From positions 2,666,001 through 2,730,000 of the forward strand of contig NZ_OY729424.1 in assembly GCF_963422335.1 (NCBI RefSeq): a DNA stretch of 64,000 bases. The letters run 5' to 3'. The first letter of the stretch is position 1. Every line of letters starts with the position of its first letter. The notes under the pieces are model-generated. The model ran no database searches. It saw nothing but the letters and a program-made list of their open reading frames with translations, and was not told where the DNA came from. Positions 1 to 8,715 of the stretch are shown in pieces. The DNA is from an uncultured Roseateles sp. GTDB lineage: Bacteria; Pseudomonadota; Gammaproteobacteria; Burkholderiales; Burkholderiaceae_C. A program made the translations under genes and the position numbers.

Positions 1-791
1 CCGAGGCGGGCGCCGTCACGGTGATCTGCGGCCGTGACGTGGCCAAGCTGGACGAGGCCTGCGCCGAAGCCAAGGCCAAGGGCTATGCCTTTATGCCCTA
101 TGCGGTGGATATTGCGGACATGGCCGACTGCGACCGCTTCATCGCCCAGCTGCTGATCGACCATGGCGGCGTCGATTACCTGATCAACAACGCCGGCCGC
201 TCGATCCGCCGCGCCGTCGAGGGCAGTTACGACCGCTTCCACGACTTCGAGCGCACGATGCAGCTGAACTACTTCGGCGCGCTGCGGGTGACCATGGGCC
301 TGCTGCCCGGCATGGTGAAAAAGCACAAGGGCCATATCGTCAACATCAGCTCGATCGGCGTGCTGACCAATGCGCCGCGCTTCTCGGCCTATGTGGCCAG
401 CAAGTCGGCGCTGGATGCCTGGACGCGCTGCGCCTCATCCGAGTTCGCCGACCAGGGCATCACCTTCACGACCATTAATATGCCGCTGGTGCGCACGCCC
501 ATGATCGCGCCGACCAAGATCTACAACAATGTGCCGACCCTGTCGCCCGAGGAGGCGGCAGACATGATCGCCCAGGCCTGCATCAGCAAGCCGGTGCGCA
601 TTGCCACGCGTCTGGGCATCTTCGGCCAGGTTTTGCATGCGCTGATGCCGCGCGTGGCACAGATCGTCATGAACACGACCTTCCGCATGTTCCCGGACAG
701 CCAGGCCGCCAAGGGCGACAAATCGGCGAAGCCGCAGCTGTCGGCCGAGGCGGTGGCGATGCAGCAGATGATGCGCGGCATCCATTTCTGA
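1..791 (+). CDS. C-terminal part of a short-chain dehydrogenase, probably the second domain of a fatty acyl-CoA reductase (5' end outside window)
   Basis: The reading frame is already open at position 3, so the N-terminus lies upstream; the GTG at 21 is internal. The visible 263 residues hold an NNAG motif (186-197), an NISS strand with the catalytic Ser, and the YxxxK catalytic pair as YVASK (390-404), so this is a classical Rossmann-fold SDR. The segment after the active site (VRTPMIAPTKIYNNVPTLSP, then a helix-rich tail ending in MFPDSQAAKGDK) looks, from memory, like the C-terminal SDR half of the roughly 660-residue Marinobacter-type fatty acyl-CoA/aldehyde reductases, whose N-terminal half is a NAD_binding_4 domain. 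SDR assignment is secure; the two-domain reductase call is inference and depends on sequence left of the window. Confidence 0.8.
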   Translation, partial: EAGAVTVICGRDVAKLDEACAEAKAKGYAFMPYAVDIADMADCDRFIAQLLIDHGGVDYLINNAGRSIRRAVEGSYDRFHDFERTMQLNYFGALRVTMGLLPGMVKKHKGHIVNISSIGVLTNAPRFSAYVASKSALDAWTRCASSEFADQGITFTTINMPLVRTPMIAPTKIYNNVPTLSPEEAADMIAQACISKPVRIATRLGIFGQVLHALMPRVAQIVMNTTFRMFPDSQAAKGDKSAKPQLSAEAVAMQQMMRGIHF

Positions 792-801
792 GCGGCCGCG
801 C

Positions 802-1191
802 ATGACCGAGCCTCGGATGCTGCATCACCTCTCGCTCGGTGTCTCCGACCTCGGGCGCTCGGCGACGTTCTACGATGCCGTGCTGGGCGCGCTGGGCTAT
901 GTGCGGGTCTGGGCCGATGACGAGGCCATTGGCTATGGCGTGGCCGGTGGTGGCGACCTGCTGGCGATCAAGCTGCGGGCCGGCGCCAAACCGCCGGGGC
1001 CGGGTTTTCACCTGGCCTTTGGCGCACCTTCGCATGCGGCCGTGGAGGCGTTCCATGCCGCGGCGATGACGCATTACGGCGCCGACAACGGCCCAGCCGG
1101 CTTGCGCCCGCACTACGGCGCGCACTACTATGCAGCCTTCGTCATCGACCCCGACGGCCATCAGTTGGAGGCGGTGATCAACCCGGACTAG
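802..1191 (+). CDS. VOC (glyoxalase/dioxygenase-fold) family protein
   Basis: A 129-residue protein of the vicinal-oxygen-chelate superfamily. It opens with the typical MLHHLSLGVSDLGRSATFYD strand-helix, in which the first metal-ligand His sits early, and ends with the usual IDPDGHQLEAV strand carrying the terminal Glu ligand. One VOC module of this length normally dimerises to build the metal site. The start is the ATG at 802, ten bases after the SDR stop, so the two genes may be co-transcribed. Substrate cannot be told from sequence; these small enzymes are often annotated as glyoxalase or bleomycin-resistance proteins without function having been shown. Confidence 0.85.
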   Translation: MTEPRMLHHLSLGVSDLGRSATFYDAVLGALGYVRVWADDEAIGYGVAGGGDLLAIKLRAGAKPPGPGFHLAFGAPSHAAVEAFHAAAMTHYGADNGPAGLRPHYGAHYYAAFVIDPDGHQLEAVINPD

Positions 1192-1211
1192 TTGCTGGTG
1201 AGGTGATTGAG

Positions 1212-1748
1212 ATGACCCAACGCGAATCCTCGGTCAATCCCGATGGCGTGTTCGAGCCGTTCAGCGCCGACGAGGTGCCCTGGGAGGAGTTCAAGCACGA
1301 GCAGCGTTTCGGGGTCAGGTTTCGCCAACTCAATGAATTCGGCGGTGGCACCCACGTCGGCTTTGGCATGGAGGAGCTGGCGCCCGGCATGCAGGCCTAT
1401 CCGGCGCACTTCCACATGCTGGAGGAAGAGCACCTGTACGTGCTGTCAGGCGTGCTGACGCTACGCCTCGGTGAGCGTCGCTACCAGATGAAGGCGGGCG
1501 ACTACGTCTGCTTCCCTGCCGGTCAGAAGGCCGGCCACGCCCTGCTGAACCTGGGCACCGAGCCCTGCCGCTACCTGATCGTCGGCGAGCGCGACCCGAG
1601 TGAGGTGGTGGTCTACACCGACGCCGGCCGCGTGGGCGTGCGCCTGCTGGGCGAAGGCTTCCGGCAATCGGCGACGATGAGCTACTGGGAGGGCGAGTCG
1701 GGCGAGAGGCCCGAGCCCGACTCGGGCCCGGCCGTCGTCAGCGGCTGA
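1212..1748 (+). CDS. cupin domain protein
   Basis: A 178-residue single-domain cupin. Cupin motif 1 is present as PAHFHMLEEEHLYVLSG (His-x-His followed by Glu and Gly) and motif 2 as GDYVCFPAGQKAGHALLN, so the metal-binding His/Glu set looks intact. A GTG at 1203 is also in frame, but the ATG at 1212 is preferred because GAGGTG lies at a normal Shine-Dalgarno distance from it. The C-terminal tail after the barrel is short and rich in Glu, Pro and Ser. The gene follows the VOC gene by about 20 bases in the same direction. No substrate can be assigned. Confidence 0.85.
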   Translation: MTQRESSVNPDGVFEPFSADEVPWEEFKHEQRFGVRFRQLNEFGGGTHVGFGMEELAPGMQAYPAHFHMLEEEHLYVLSGVLTLRLGERRYQMKAGDYVCFPAGQKAGHALLNLGTEPCRYLIVGERDPSEVVVYTDAGRVGVRLLGEGFRQSATMSYWEGESGERPEPDSGPAVVSG

Positions 1749-1754
1749 GGCGAT

Positions 1755-2780
1755 TCAGAAGCCTGCCAGCACCAGCTTGCCGCGCGTGCGGCCGCTTTCG
1801 ATCTGGCGATGTGCCTCGCGCAGGGTCGCTGCATTGATGGGCCCAAGCACCTCGGTGGCGGTGCTCACCAACTGGCCGGCATCGACCATACGCGCTACCT
1901 CGCCTAGCAACGCGCCCTGCTGGGCGATGTCTGGCGTGTTGAACATGCTGCGCGTGAACATCATTTCCCAGTGCAGGCTCAGGCTTTTTCCCTTCAGCAG
2001 GGTCACGTCGATGTCGGTCGCGCTCAGGTTGTCGATCAAGGCCAACTGGCCCTGCGGCGCCAGCAGTTCCACCAGCTGCGGGTAGTGTTGGGCGGTGTGC
2101 GTGAGGCTGGTGGCGAGTGACACCGGCGGCAGGCCCTGGTCTGTCTGCAGCGCCTTGATCTGTGCCGCCAATGGTTGGCTGTGATCGATCACATGGTGGG
2201 CGCCCAGTTCGCGCGCCCAGGCGCGTGTGCTGTCGCGTGAAGCGGTGCCGACGATGGTGAGCTGGGTCAGCCGCCGCGCCAGTTGTACCAGGATAGAACC
2301 GACGCCGCCGGCGGCACCGGTCACCAGCAAGGCGCCGGGCGCCGTTCGAGACACGCGCAAGCGGTCGAACAGCAACTCCCAGGCGGTGATGCTGGTCAGC
2401 GGCAACGCAGCGGCCTGGCCATCGTCGAGTGACTTGGGCGCATGGGCGGCGATGCGATGGTCCACGCACTGCAGCTCGGCATTGCTGCCGGGGCGGGTGA
2501 TGTCACCGGCATACCAGACGCGGTCACCGACGGCGAAGCCGCTGACCTGGGCACCCACGGCCTGGACGATGCCCACCGCGTCCCAGCCCAGCACGACCGG
2601 CGTCTTGCCATCGGCGCTGGCACGGGCCAGCCGTATCACCTTGTCCACCGGATTGACAGAGATTGCGCGTACCTGCACCAGCAGGTCCAGCGGGCCGGGC
2701 ATGGGTGCGGGCAGTTCAAGGTCCAGCAGGGCCTCGGGATGGTCGATGGCATGGGATTGGAAATAGCCAACAGCTTTCAT
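1755..2780 (-). CDS. zinc-type alcohol dehydrogenase / quinone oxidoreductase family (MDR) protein
   Basis: A 341-residue medium-chain dehydrogenase. The GroES-like N-domain includes ISVNPVDKVIR and GWDAVGIV, and the Rossmann domain carries the NADPH loop LLVTGAAGGVGSILVQLARR. No structural zinc cysteine cluster is visible, which fits the zinc-independent quinone oxidoreductase / ZADH branch rather than true alcohol dehydrogenases. Such enzymes reduce quinones or enones with NAD(P)H. It is transcribed divergently from the LysR gene at 2889, with a palindrome in the shared intergenic region, the usual arrangement for a LysR regulator controlling a neighbouring oxidoreductase. It converges on the cupin gene with a six-base gap. 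Confidence 0.85.
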   Translation of the reverse strand: MKAVGYFQSHAIDHPEALLDLELPAPMPGPLDLLVQVRAISVNPVDKVIRLARASADGKTPVVLGWDAVGIVQAVGAQVSGFAVGDRVWYAGDITRPGSNAELQCVDHRIAAHAPKSLDDGQAAALPLTSITAWELLFDRLRVSRTAPGALLVTGAAGGVGSILVQLARRLTQLTIVGTASRDSTRAWARELGAHHVIDHSQPLAAQIKALQTDQGLPPVSLATSLTHTAQHYPQLVELLAPQGQLALIDNLSATDIDVTLLKGKSLSLHWEMMFTRSMFNTPDIAQQGALLGEVARMVDAGQLVSTATEVLGPINAATLREAHRQIESGRTRGKLVLAGF

Positions 2781-2843
2781 GGGAACTCGCTTTCATCAAG
2801 AGCGCGCAAGAGAAGTTTTTGCGCAGGCTGGCATGATGGGGTT

Positions 2844-2858
2844 TCAAGCAATGCTTGA
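2844..2858. promoter_or_regulatory. palindromic candidate operator between the MDR and LysR genes
   Basis: TCAAGCA-A-TGCTTGA is a perfect seven-base inverted repeat around one base. It lies 30 bases before the LysR start codon and 64 bases before the divergent MDR start, a normal place for a LysR-type binding site controlling both directions. Assignment to this regulator is inferred from position. Confidence 0.5.
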
Positions 2859-2888
2859 TAAGCAGGCTGATATTTAATTAAGATTCAA

Positions 2889-3803
2889 ATGAAAATTGAA
2901 AACCTATTCGAGCTGCAGGTGTTCATCGAGGCCGTCAACGGCGGCAGCCTGACGGCTGCGTCCAAGGTCCTGCTGATGACGCCGGCGGCGGCCAGCGCCT
3001 CGCTGAAGAAGCTGGAGTCGCGGCTGGGCGTTCGCCTGGTCGAGCGCAGCACGCGGGCACTGCGGCTGACTCCCGAGGGTCAGGGTTTCATGGGCTATGC
3101 GCAGCGGGCGCTCGAGCTGCTGCAGGAGGGCGAGGCCCAGCTCGGCGAAGACGTTTCAAGACTGCGCGGCAGCATCCGAGTGACCACCAGCAGCGACCTT
3201 GGCCGCCACGTGATGCTGCCGCTGATCGATGAGTTTCTGGAGCTGCATCCGGGCGTCGAGCTGCTGATGACTGCTAGCGACGCGCCGCAGGATCTGCTGC
3301 GCGATCAGATGGACCTGGCGCTGCGCTATGGCGAACTGGACGACTCCAGCCTCGTGGCGCGGCGTCTGCTGGATCTGCGCCGGGTGCTGGTGGCAGCACC
3401 CGTCTATCTGGAGCGTCGGGGCATGCCGCAGACGCCGCAGGAACTGACTCAGCACGATTGCCTGACACTGAAGATTCGCAACCGGCGTGAAACCAGCTGG
3501 CGGCTGTGGGCGAACGAAACGCCTGACAGCAACCCGCTGCAGTTGCGCATCAGCGGCCGGCGCAGCGCCGATGATGCCGAGATCGCCCACCGCTGGGCAC
3601 TTGCCGGCTATGGCGTGCTGCTGAAAAGCGAGCTCGATGTGCGCGACAGCCTGGCCCGCGGCGCGCTGGTGCGCGTGCTGCCCGGCTATGTGGGTGACCG
3701 CACGCCCTTGAATGCGGTGATGCCCAGCAAGCGTTTTCTACCGATGCGGGTGCGCGCGCTGGTGGAGCACCTGGCGCGGCGACTGGCCCCGACGCCCCCG
3801 TGA
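2889..3803 (+). CDS. LysR-family transcriptional regulator (divergent from MDR oxidoreductase)
   Basis: A 304-residue LysR regulator. The N-terminal winged helix-turn-helix occupies about residues 1-65 (FIEAVNGGSLTAASKVLLMT, then ASASLKKLESRLGVRLVERS), followed by the linker helix and a periplasmic-binding-protein-like effector domain with IRVTTSSDLGRHVMLPLIDEF at its start. It resembles the CrgA/AaeR-like subgroup that often pairs with an oxidoreductase. It is divergent from the MDR gene at 1755-2780 and probably regulates it through the palindrome at 2844-2858. The inducer is unknown. Confidence 0.9.
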   Translation: MKIENLFELQVFIEAVNGGSLTAASKVLLMTPAAASASLKKLESRLGVRLVERSTRALRLTPEGQGFMGYAQRALELLQEGEAQLGEDVSRLRGSIRVTTSSDLGRHVMLPLIDEFLELHPGVELLMTASDAPQDLLRDQMDLALRYGELDDSSLVARRLLDLRRVLVAAPVYLERRGMPQTPQELTQHDCLTLKIRNRRETSWRLWANETPDSNPLQLRISGRRSADDAEIAHRWALAGYGVLLKSELDVRDSLARGALVRVLPGYVGDRTPLNAVMPSKRFLPMRVRALVEHLARRLAPTPP

Positions 3804-3824
3804 GGGAGCGTCAGGGCGCAGGTA

Positions 3825-4064
3825 TCAGGACCAGTTGCCGTTGGCCGCGCGGCGCAGTGCGGCAGACAGTTCGGGCCTTGTCGTGGCCGTGCTGCGTGCC
3901 AGGTCCAGCACCCGCTCGCGGCCGCGGGCAGCGCCCATGTAGCTGAGGATTTGCCACACCTTGGAGCCGAACGCGACCAAGCGCTCGCCGGAGGCCTGCA
4001 TCGCGCTGACGCGGGTCGCATCCGAAGGCATGACGTGAAGTGCAAGCTTGAGGCTGGTGGACAT
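3825..4064 (-). CDS. small protein of unknown function
   Basis: A 79-residue protein beginning MSTSLKLALHVMPSDATRVS. A longer frame starts at 4112, but the ATG at 4064 is preferred because AAAGGAAACC sits just upstream on the minus strand. The protein is mostly helical, with a basic and alanine-rich second half (RGRERVLDLARSTATTRPEL), and has no signal peptide or membrane segment. It sits between two LysR genes, convergent with the first and divergent from the second (4211), so it may be a target of the second regulator. I do not recognise the family. Confidence 0.6.
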   Translation of the reverse strand: MSTSLKLALHVMPSDATRVSAMQASGERLVAFGSKVWQILSYMGAARGRERVLDLARSTATTRPELSAALRRAANGNWS

Positions 4065-4210
4065 GATGGTTTCCTTTACTGCTGCTGGAGAGGGCAACAG
4101 CGCCCCGTCCATGCCCGCATATTGCGGTTTCTACTTACTTCCCGCCAATTGCGATGCCGAATCCAGGTATCACCGTTGTGAATGGGGCAGGCTTGAACTA
4201 GCATGTTCCG

Positions 4211-5185
4211 ATGAATACTTCACGCCCACCGAGCTTTCGTAACCTCGATCTGAACTTGCTGAGGGTTTTCGACGTGGTGATGGAGGAGCGCAACGTTACC
4301 CGTGCTGCTTCCCGACTGGCCATCACTCAGCCCGCTGTCAGCAATGCCCTGCGGCGCCTGCGCGAGGCAACCAATGAGGAGCAGCTGTTTGTGCCCACGG
4401 CCGCGGGCATGCAGCCCACGCCCCATGCCGAGGCACTGTGGCCGGTGGTGCGCGCGGCGCTGGCCAGGCTGCAGGAGGCCTTCGAGCACCAGCAGTTCGA
4501 TCCACGCAGCGCCGGTCAGACCTTCACCCTGGCCATGGCCGACGCCACCGCCGCGCTGTTCGTGCCGCTGCTGGTGCAGCGCTTCGAGCGCGAAGGCATC
4601 AAGGTCGGTCTGCGCATCGTGCCTTTGACCTCGCGCGACCCACGCGGCATGCTGGAGCAGGGTGGAGCCGACGTCGCCCTGGGCTTCTTTCCCGACGTCG
4701 CCTCGCTGCCACTGGCCGATGACGACACCGGCGTGATACGCCACCGGGCGCTCTACTCCAGCGCCTATATCTGCGTGATGCGCCGCGAGCACCCGCTGGC
4801 TGTCGACGGGGCGCTGACCTTGGACGCCTACTGCGCCGCAGAGCACCTGCGCGTCAGCTTCGCTGGCCGGCCGCATGGCTTTGTCGACGAGGCCCTGGCC
4901 CGCATGGGCCGGCAGCGCCGCGTGGCCATCACCGTCAACAGCTTTTTCACCGCCGGCCTGGCCGTGCGCCAGTCCGATCTGCTGACCGTGCTGCCCAATG
5001 GCTTCGTGCCGGCCAGCGGTCTGGCGGCCGACCTGGCCAGCCGCACGGTGCCCTTTGCCCTGCCGGGCATAGATATCAGCCAGGTCTGGCACGCCCGCCA
5101 TGCCCACGAGCCGGCCCAGCGCTGGTTGCGCGATGAGCTGAGCAGCGCAGCGGCCGAGATTGCTCGGGGCCCTGCCGGGGTGTAG
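4211..5185 (+). CDS. LysR-family transcriptional regulator
   Basis: A 324-residue LysR regulator. The helix-turn-helix region is clear (NLLRVFDVVMEERNVTRAAS, then QPAVSNALRRLREATNEEQLF), followed by an effector-binding domain. The wording DLNLLRVFDVVMEERNVTRAA and the effector-domain pattern resemble the NodD/PcpR-like subgroup. It is divergent from the small gene at 3825-4064. Its stop codon (5183-5185) directly abuts the stop codon of mksB on the other strand, leaving no intergenic space for a terminator outside the coding sequences. Confidence 0.9.
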   Translation: MNTSRPPSFRNLDLNLLRVFDVVMEERNVTRAASRLAITQPAVSNALRRLREATNEEQLFVPTAAGMQPTPHAEALWPVVRAALARLQEAFEHQQFDPRSAGQTFTLAMADATAALFVPLLVQRFEREGIKVGLRIVPLTSRDPRGMLEQGGADVALGFFPDVASLPLADDDTGVIRHRALYSSAYICVMRREHPLAVDGALTLDAYCAAEHLRVSFAGRPHGFVDEALARMGRQRRVAITVNSFFTAGLAVRQSDLLTVLPNGFVPASGLAADLASRTVPFALPGIDISQVWHARHAHEPAQRWLRDELSSAAAEIARGPAGV

Positions 5186-8002
5186 TCAGTACTCCGACTT
5201 CTCCGGTCGCCGCGCCAGCACCGCGATCGGTGGGGCCCAGCGTTCGCCGCGGGCCTTTTTGCTAGTCACCAGTGTGATCTCGGACGGTTCGAAGACCTCG
5301 ACGTTGTGGGTGATAGGCGTGGTCAGCAGGTACTGCGCGCGGGTCGAGCGCAGGAAGTGGCCGACCAGCTGGATATTGCGCACGTCGAGATGGGCGAACG
5401 GTTCGTCGATGAAGACGAAGCCGCCGGCGCTGTCGTCATCCTTCATCAGGCCGACGAGCAGGATCAGGCTCTTCAGCACCTGCTGGCCGCCTGAGGCCTC
5501 GCCGTCGTTCAGGCCGACCTCACCCTTGCCGTCGAAATTGAAGCGCACCTGCAGGCCGGCCTGGGCCAAGACCATGTCGTCGTTGTCCAGGTGAGGCAGC
5601 TCGGCCAGCGCGCTGACGCCGGCAAGTTCGCCCAGCTCCTGCACATTCTTCTTGTAGCGGCGCACGGTGGCGCGCAGCACGTCGATATAGCGCTCGCGGG
5701 CATTGAAGGCGGCGATGCGCGCCATCTCGTTGCTGGCGCGGCGGTCGTCCAGCTGCAAAGCCTGCTCCTGCACCTGGGCTTGCATGCGGGCATGGCGGTC
5801 CAGTACCTGGCCATCGGTTTCCCATTGGCCGGTGGCCAGTTCCTGCTCCAGATGGTGCGAGCGGATCTCGGCCTGCTTGGCGTTCTCGAACTCGTCTCGC
5901 AGGCCCTGCAGCCGCTGCAAGGTCACCCAGGCGGCGGGAAAGGCGTTGCGCACCGTGCGCGAGTCGTTGGCGGCCGTGCGCAGATCAGCGCGGCGCTGTT
6001 CATGTTCCCGCAGCGTGCGGGCCAGGTTTTCTTCGCCACTTCTCAGCGAACCCTGGGCGGCGTCGTAATTGCTGTCGCTGCGCGTCGAATGGGTCAGCGC
6101 ACGGTCGTGTTCCTCGTCCAGCCCGCTCATGCGGCCGGCGGCCTCGACGCGGGCCTGGCGCAGCGCCGGCAGACGCGCGCGGGCCTGGGCAAATTCGTCG
6201 GCGCGCTCGCTGAGGTCCTGCGCGGCCTTGTGGCCCTGGGCGGCGCGTTGCGCGTCCTTCAGCTGCTGCTCGACCTCGTTCTGCTCCTTCACGACGCGGC
6301 TCAGCTCTGTGTCGTAGCGAGCCAGCTCGGCCTCCAGCGCCTTGCGGCGCGAGGCCAGCGCCGAGGCGCCGAACTGGAAGTCGCGCGGCTCCACCCACAG
6401 GCTGCGGCCGCCGCGGCCATCGCGGTAATAGGCTTCGGGTGTGATCCATTCACCGCCACCGCTGGCGCCTGTTTCCGTGTCTTTCACGCAGCGGATGCTG
6501 GCCAGCTGGCGCAGCAGCCAGCCCGGCAGCTTGGCGCTGACCTTCAGCGCGGCCAGCAGCGAGCTCTTGGGTGCGACGGCCGGCGCGGCTTCAGCCTCTG
6601 CGACGACGTAGTGCCGATACCGTTCCTTGGCCGCCAGACCGAAGGCGCGGCCCTCGTCGCTGCCGTGCGCCAGCACCACCACCCAGCGCGAGGGGCGCAG
6701 CAGGCCTTCGGCGGCGGCGCGCCAGGCCTCGTCGGCGATGTCTATGCAATCGGCCAGCACATGGTGGGCGATGCCGGCGTCATCGAGTGCGCGGCGGAAG
6801 CGCGTGACTTCGGGCGGCGGCGGGGGCAGGCGTTGACCGGTCAGCGCGTCGAGTGCGGCCTGGGCCTTGCGGTTCTGGTCGTTGGCTCGGGTATAGCTTT
6901 CGCGCAGGCCGTGCTGGCGGGTGCTCAGTTCTTCCAAGCGCTGGGCCAGTGCCTGGGCGTCGGTCTCGACGGCCGCCAGTGCCTTCAGCGCGTCTTCGCG
7001 CTTGGCCAGCTCCTCGGCTGGTCGCTCGGCATCGCGGGCGGCGTCGAATGCGGCGCGGGCCAGCTTGCGCTGTGTTTCCAGCTCGGTCAGACGCTGCTTG
7101 GCGGCCTCGCGAGCCTCGAACAGCGCATGCAGCTGGGCGCGCTTGGCTGCCTGGGCGCGTTCGTCGGCGCGGGCGAAATGGCGCTGACGGTGCAGCTCGC
7201 GCAGATTCAGCGTGGTGCGCGCACGTGCCTCGCTCCATTGCAGCACCGGCAGTACCTCGGTGGCAAGGCGCTCGCGTTCGCGCAACTTGAGCTGGTATTG
7301 CTTGTAGCTGGTGACGCGGTTGCTCAGGTCCGACAACTGGGCCTGGGTGTGCGACAGCTCCTGCGTGGCCTGCTCGACTTCCTTGAGCAGATGCTGCTGG
7401 TGGCTGCGCGCCTGTTCGTAGCGATCCAGCACCTCCTGGTCGCCGAAGACCTCGAACACCAGGCGCAGCAGCTCCTTCGGGCTCAGCTCGCACAGCCGGT
7501 CGGTCTGACCCTGTTCGAGCGCCAGCACGCGGCCGATGGCGCGGGTCAGGCCGGCCGCTTCCATGCGGCGCTTCCAGGCTTCCAGTCCCAGCCAGTCCTT
7601 CTCGCCGCGCTCGGCCAGTTGCTCGACCGTGTGCACTCCGTCGACGATCATGTAGCGGCGCTGCCAGTCGCCGCCGTGGCGCTCGATGCGGCAGGCCAGG
7701 GTCACCTGATCGGCATACAGCAGCGAGCTGGAAAACGGCCGGCTCGAGTTCTGCCGGCCGCGCGGCCGGTTGTCGACCAGTGCGCGCAGCCAGGCCGTCT
7801 CGGCATTGGCGTGGCGGGCATAGGTCTTGTACGTGCGGCCGCCCGAGCACTCCAGGCCTAGCAAGGTCCGCATCGCGTCGAGCAGGGTGGTCTTGCCCGA
7901 GCCATTCGGGCCGGCGATGGTGATGATGGCGCCGTCCAGCGGCATGGTCACGCGCTGGCAATAGTCCCAGTGCAGCAGTTCCAGCGATTGCAAATGAAAC
8001 AT
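5186..8002 (-). CDS. mksB: MksB-like SMC-family ATPase (MukB-type condensin subunit)
   Basis: A 938-residue SMC-like ATPase. The Walker A motif GPNGSGKTT is at residues 31-39, followed by long heptad-rich coiled coils and a central globular hinge-like section (roughly residues 390-540, starting near LPPPPPEVTRFRRALDDAG). The C-terminal head has a signature-type ASGGQQ (836-841), Walker B FVFIDEPF (862-869) and D-loop AHLDV. The size is nearer MksB than MukB (about 1480). The frame extends to 8422, but the ATG at 8002 is correct because the motif spacing and the TGATG junction with mksE fit. It would act with the MksE and MksF homologues as a DNA-loop-extruding or plasmid-excluding complex. 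SMC identity is certain; MksB assignment rests on the operon. Confidence 0.8.
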   Translation of the reverse strand: MFHLQSLELLHWDYCQRVTMPLDGAIITIAGPNGSGKTTLLDAMRTLLGLECSGGRTYKTYARHANAETAWLRALVDNRPRGRQNSSRPFSSSLLYADQVTLACRIERHGGDWQRRYMIVDGVHTVEQLAERGEKDWLGLEAWKRRMEAAGLTRAIGRVLALEQGQTDRLCELSPKELLRLVFEVFGDQEVLDRYEQARSHQQHLLKEVEQATQELSHTQAQLSDLSNRVTSYKQYQLKLRERERLATEVLPVLQWSEARARTTLNLRELHRQRHFARADERAQAAKRAQLHALFEAREAAKQRLTELETQRKLARAAFDAARDAERPAEELAKREDALKALAAVETDAQALAQRLEELSTRQHGLRESYTRANDQNRKAQAALDALTGQRLPPPPPEVTRFRRALDDAGIAHHVLADCIDIADEAWRAAAEGLLRPSRWVVVLAHGSDEGRAFGLAAKERYRHYVVAEAEAAPAVAPKSSLLAALKVSAKLPGWLLRQLASIRCVKDTETGASGGGEWITPEAYYRDGRGGRSLWVEPRDFQFGASALASRRKALEAELARYDTELSRVVKEQNEVEQQLKDAQRAAQGHKAAQDLSERADEFAQARARLPALRQARVEAAGRMSGLDEEHDRALTHSTRSDSNYDAAQGSLRSGEENLARTLREHEQRRADLRTAANDSRTVRNAFPAAWVTLQRLQGLRDEFENAKQAEIRSHHLEQELATGQWETDGQVLDRHARMQAQVQEQALQLDDRRASNEMARIAAFNARERYIDVLRATVRRYKKNVQELGELAGVSALAELPHLDNDDMVLAQAGLQVRFNFDGKGEVGLNDGEASGGQQVLKSLILLVGLMKDDDSAGGFVFIDEPFAHLDVRNIQLVGHFLRSTRAQYLLTTPITHNVEVFEPSEITLVTSKKARGERWAPPIAVLARRPEKSEY

Positions 8003-8715
8003 CAGATCTCTTCTTCGGGGGCAGGGACTTCTTGTTCGGGCTGGCGCAGCTTGGCAATGGCGGGTGCCGCCACAGGATCGGTCGTGCGCGCCAGCACCTC
8101 GGCCAGCGCGCCGTCGAGGATGCGCGGCGCCAGCGTGTCGTAGTCCAGCAGCAGGTCCAAGAGCGGGCCCTCGGCAATGTCGTCGCCACGGCGGGTGATG
8201 AAGCCATTGCGCTCCAGCAGCTTCAGATTGCCGTCCAGCCGCATCTTCTTGCCCAGCTGGTTGCCGAAGTCGGCCAGCAGGCTGCGGTAGGCCAGGGTCG
8301 GGCTGACGGCGGCGGCCGTGGGCAGCGGCTTGTCGGTGGCGAACATCTCGTTCTGGCCCTCTTCCTTGGCGTCGGCACGCGCCACCTGGCGCTGGCGCTT
8401 TGGCAAGATGATCAGCGACCACAGCACGATCAGCAGCGCCACGCCGTCGCGCGGCAGGTCCAGATTGTTGTTGGCTGCCAGGCCCGTCTCGCCGAACACC
8501 GCCACCTCGGCCGGGCGCAGCATGGCCACGCTGATGTGGTCGGCATAGAGGTTGTCGACCACGCGCAGGCCCACTGCGCCCAAGCGCTCGGACAGTGCCG
8601 ACCAGACCTCGGTATCGATCAGCGCGCGGCGCACCAGCGAGTGGCTGCGCGGCAGCCAGCGGCGCGCGAGCAGTTGTGCCGCCAGCTGGGCGGCATCGTC
8701 AAGAGCAGCGCTCAT
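8002..8715 (-). CDS. mksE: MksE/MukE-like condensin subunit
   Basis: A 237-residue protein between the kleisin-like and SMC genes. It starts with the ATG at 8715 (MSAALDDAAQLAAQLLARRW), overlapping the mksF stop by four bases, and ends with a TGA that overlaps the mksB start by one base, so translation of all three is coupled. The predicted fold is two winged-helix-like blocks: about residues 1-110, and about 140-215 with LLERNGFITRRGDDIAEGPL resembling a wing. These features, length and position match the MukE/MksE/JetB class, which binds the kleisin and DNA. Sequence similarity in this family is weak, so the call leans on gene order. Confidence 0.7.
   Translation of the reverse strand: MSAALDDAAQLAAQLLARRWLPRSHSLVRRALIDTEVWSALSERLGAVGLRVVDNLYADHISVAMLRPAEVAVFGETGLAANNNLDLPRDGVALLIVLWSLIILPKRQRQVARADAKEEGQNEMFATDKPLPTAAAVSPTLAYRSLLADFGNQLGKKMRLDGNLKLLERNGFITRRGDDIAEGPLLDLLLDYDTLAPRILDGALAEVLARTTDPVAAPAIAKLRQPEQEVPAPEEEI

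Noticed and set aside
5591..7861. 756-residue open frame on the plus strand opposite mksB
   Set aside because: It is an antisense shadow of a GC-rich coding region; mksB has intact ATPase motifs, the shadow has no recognisable domain.
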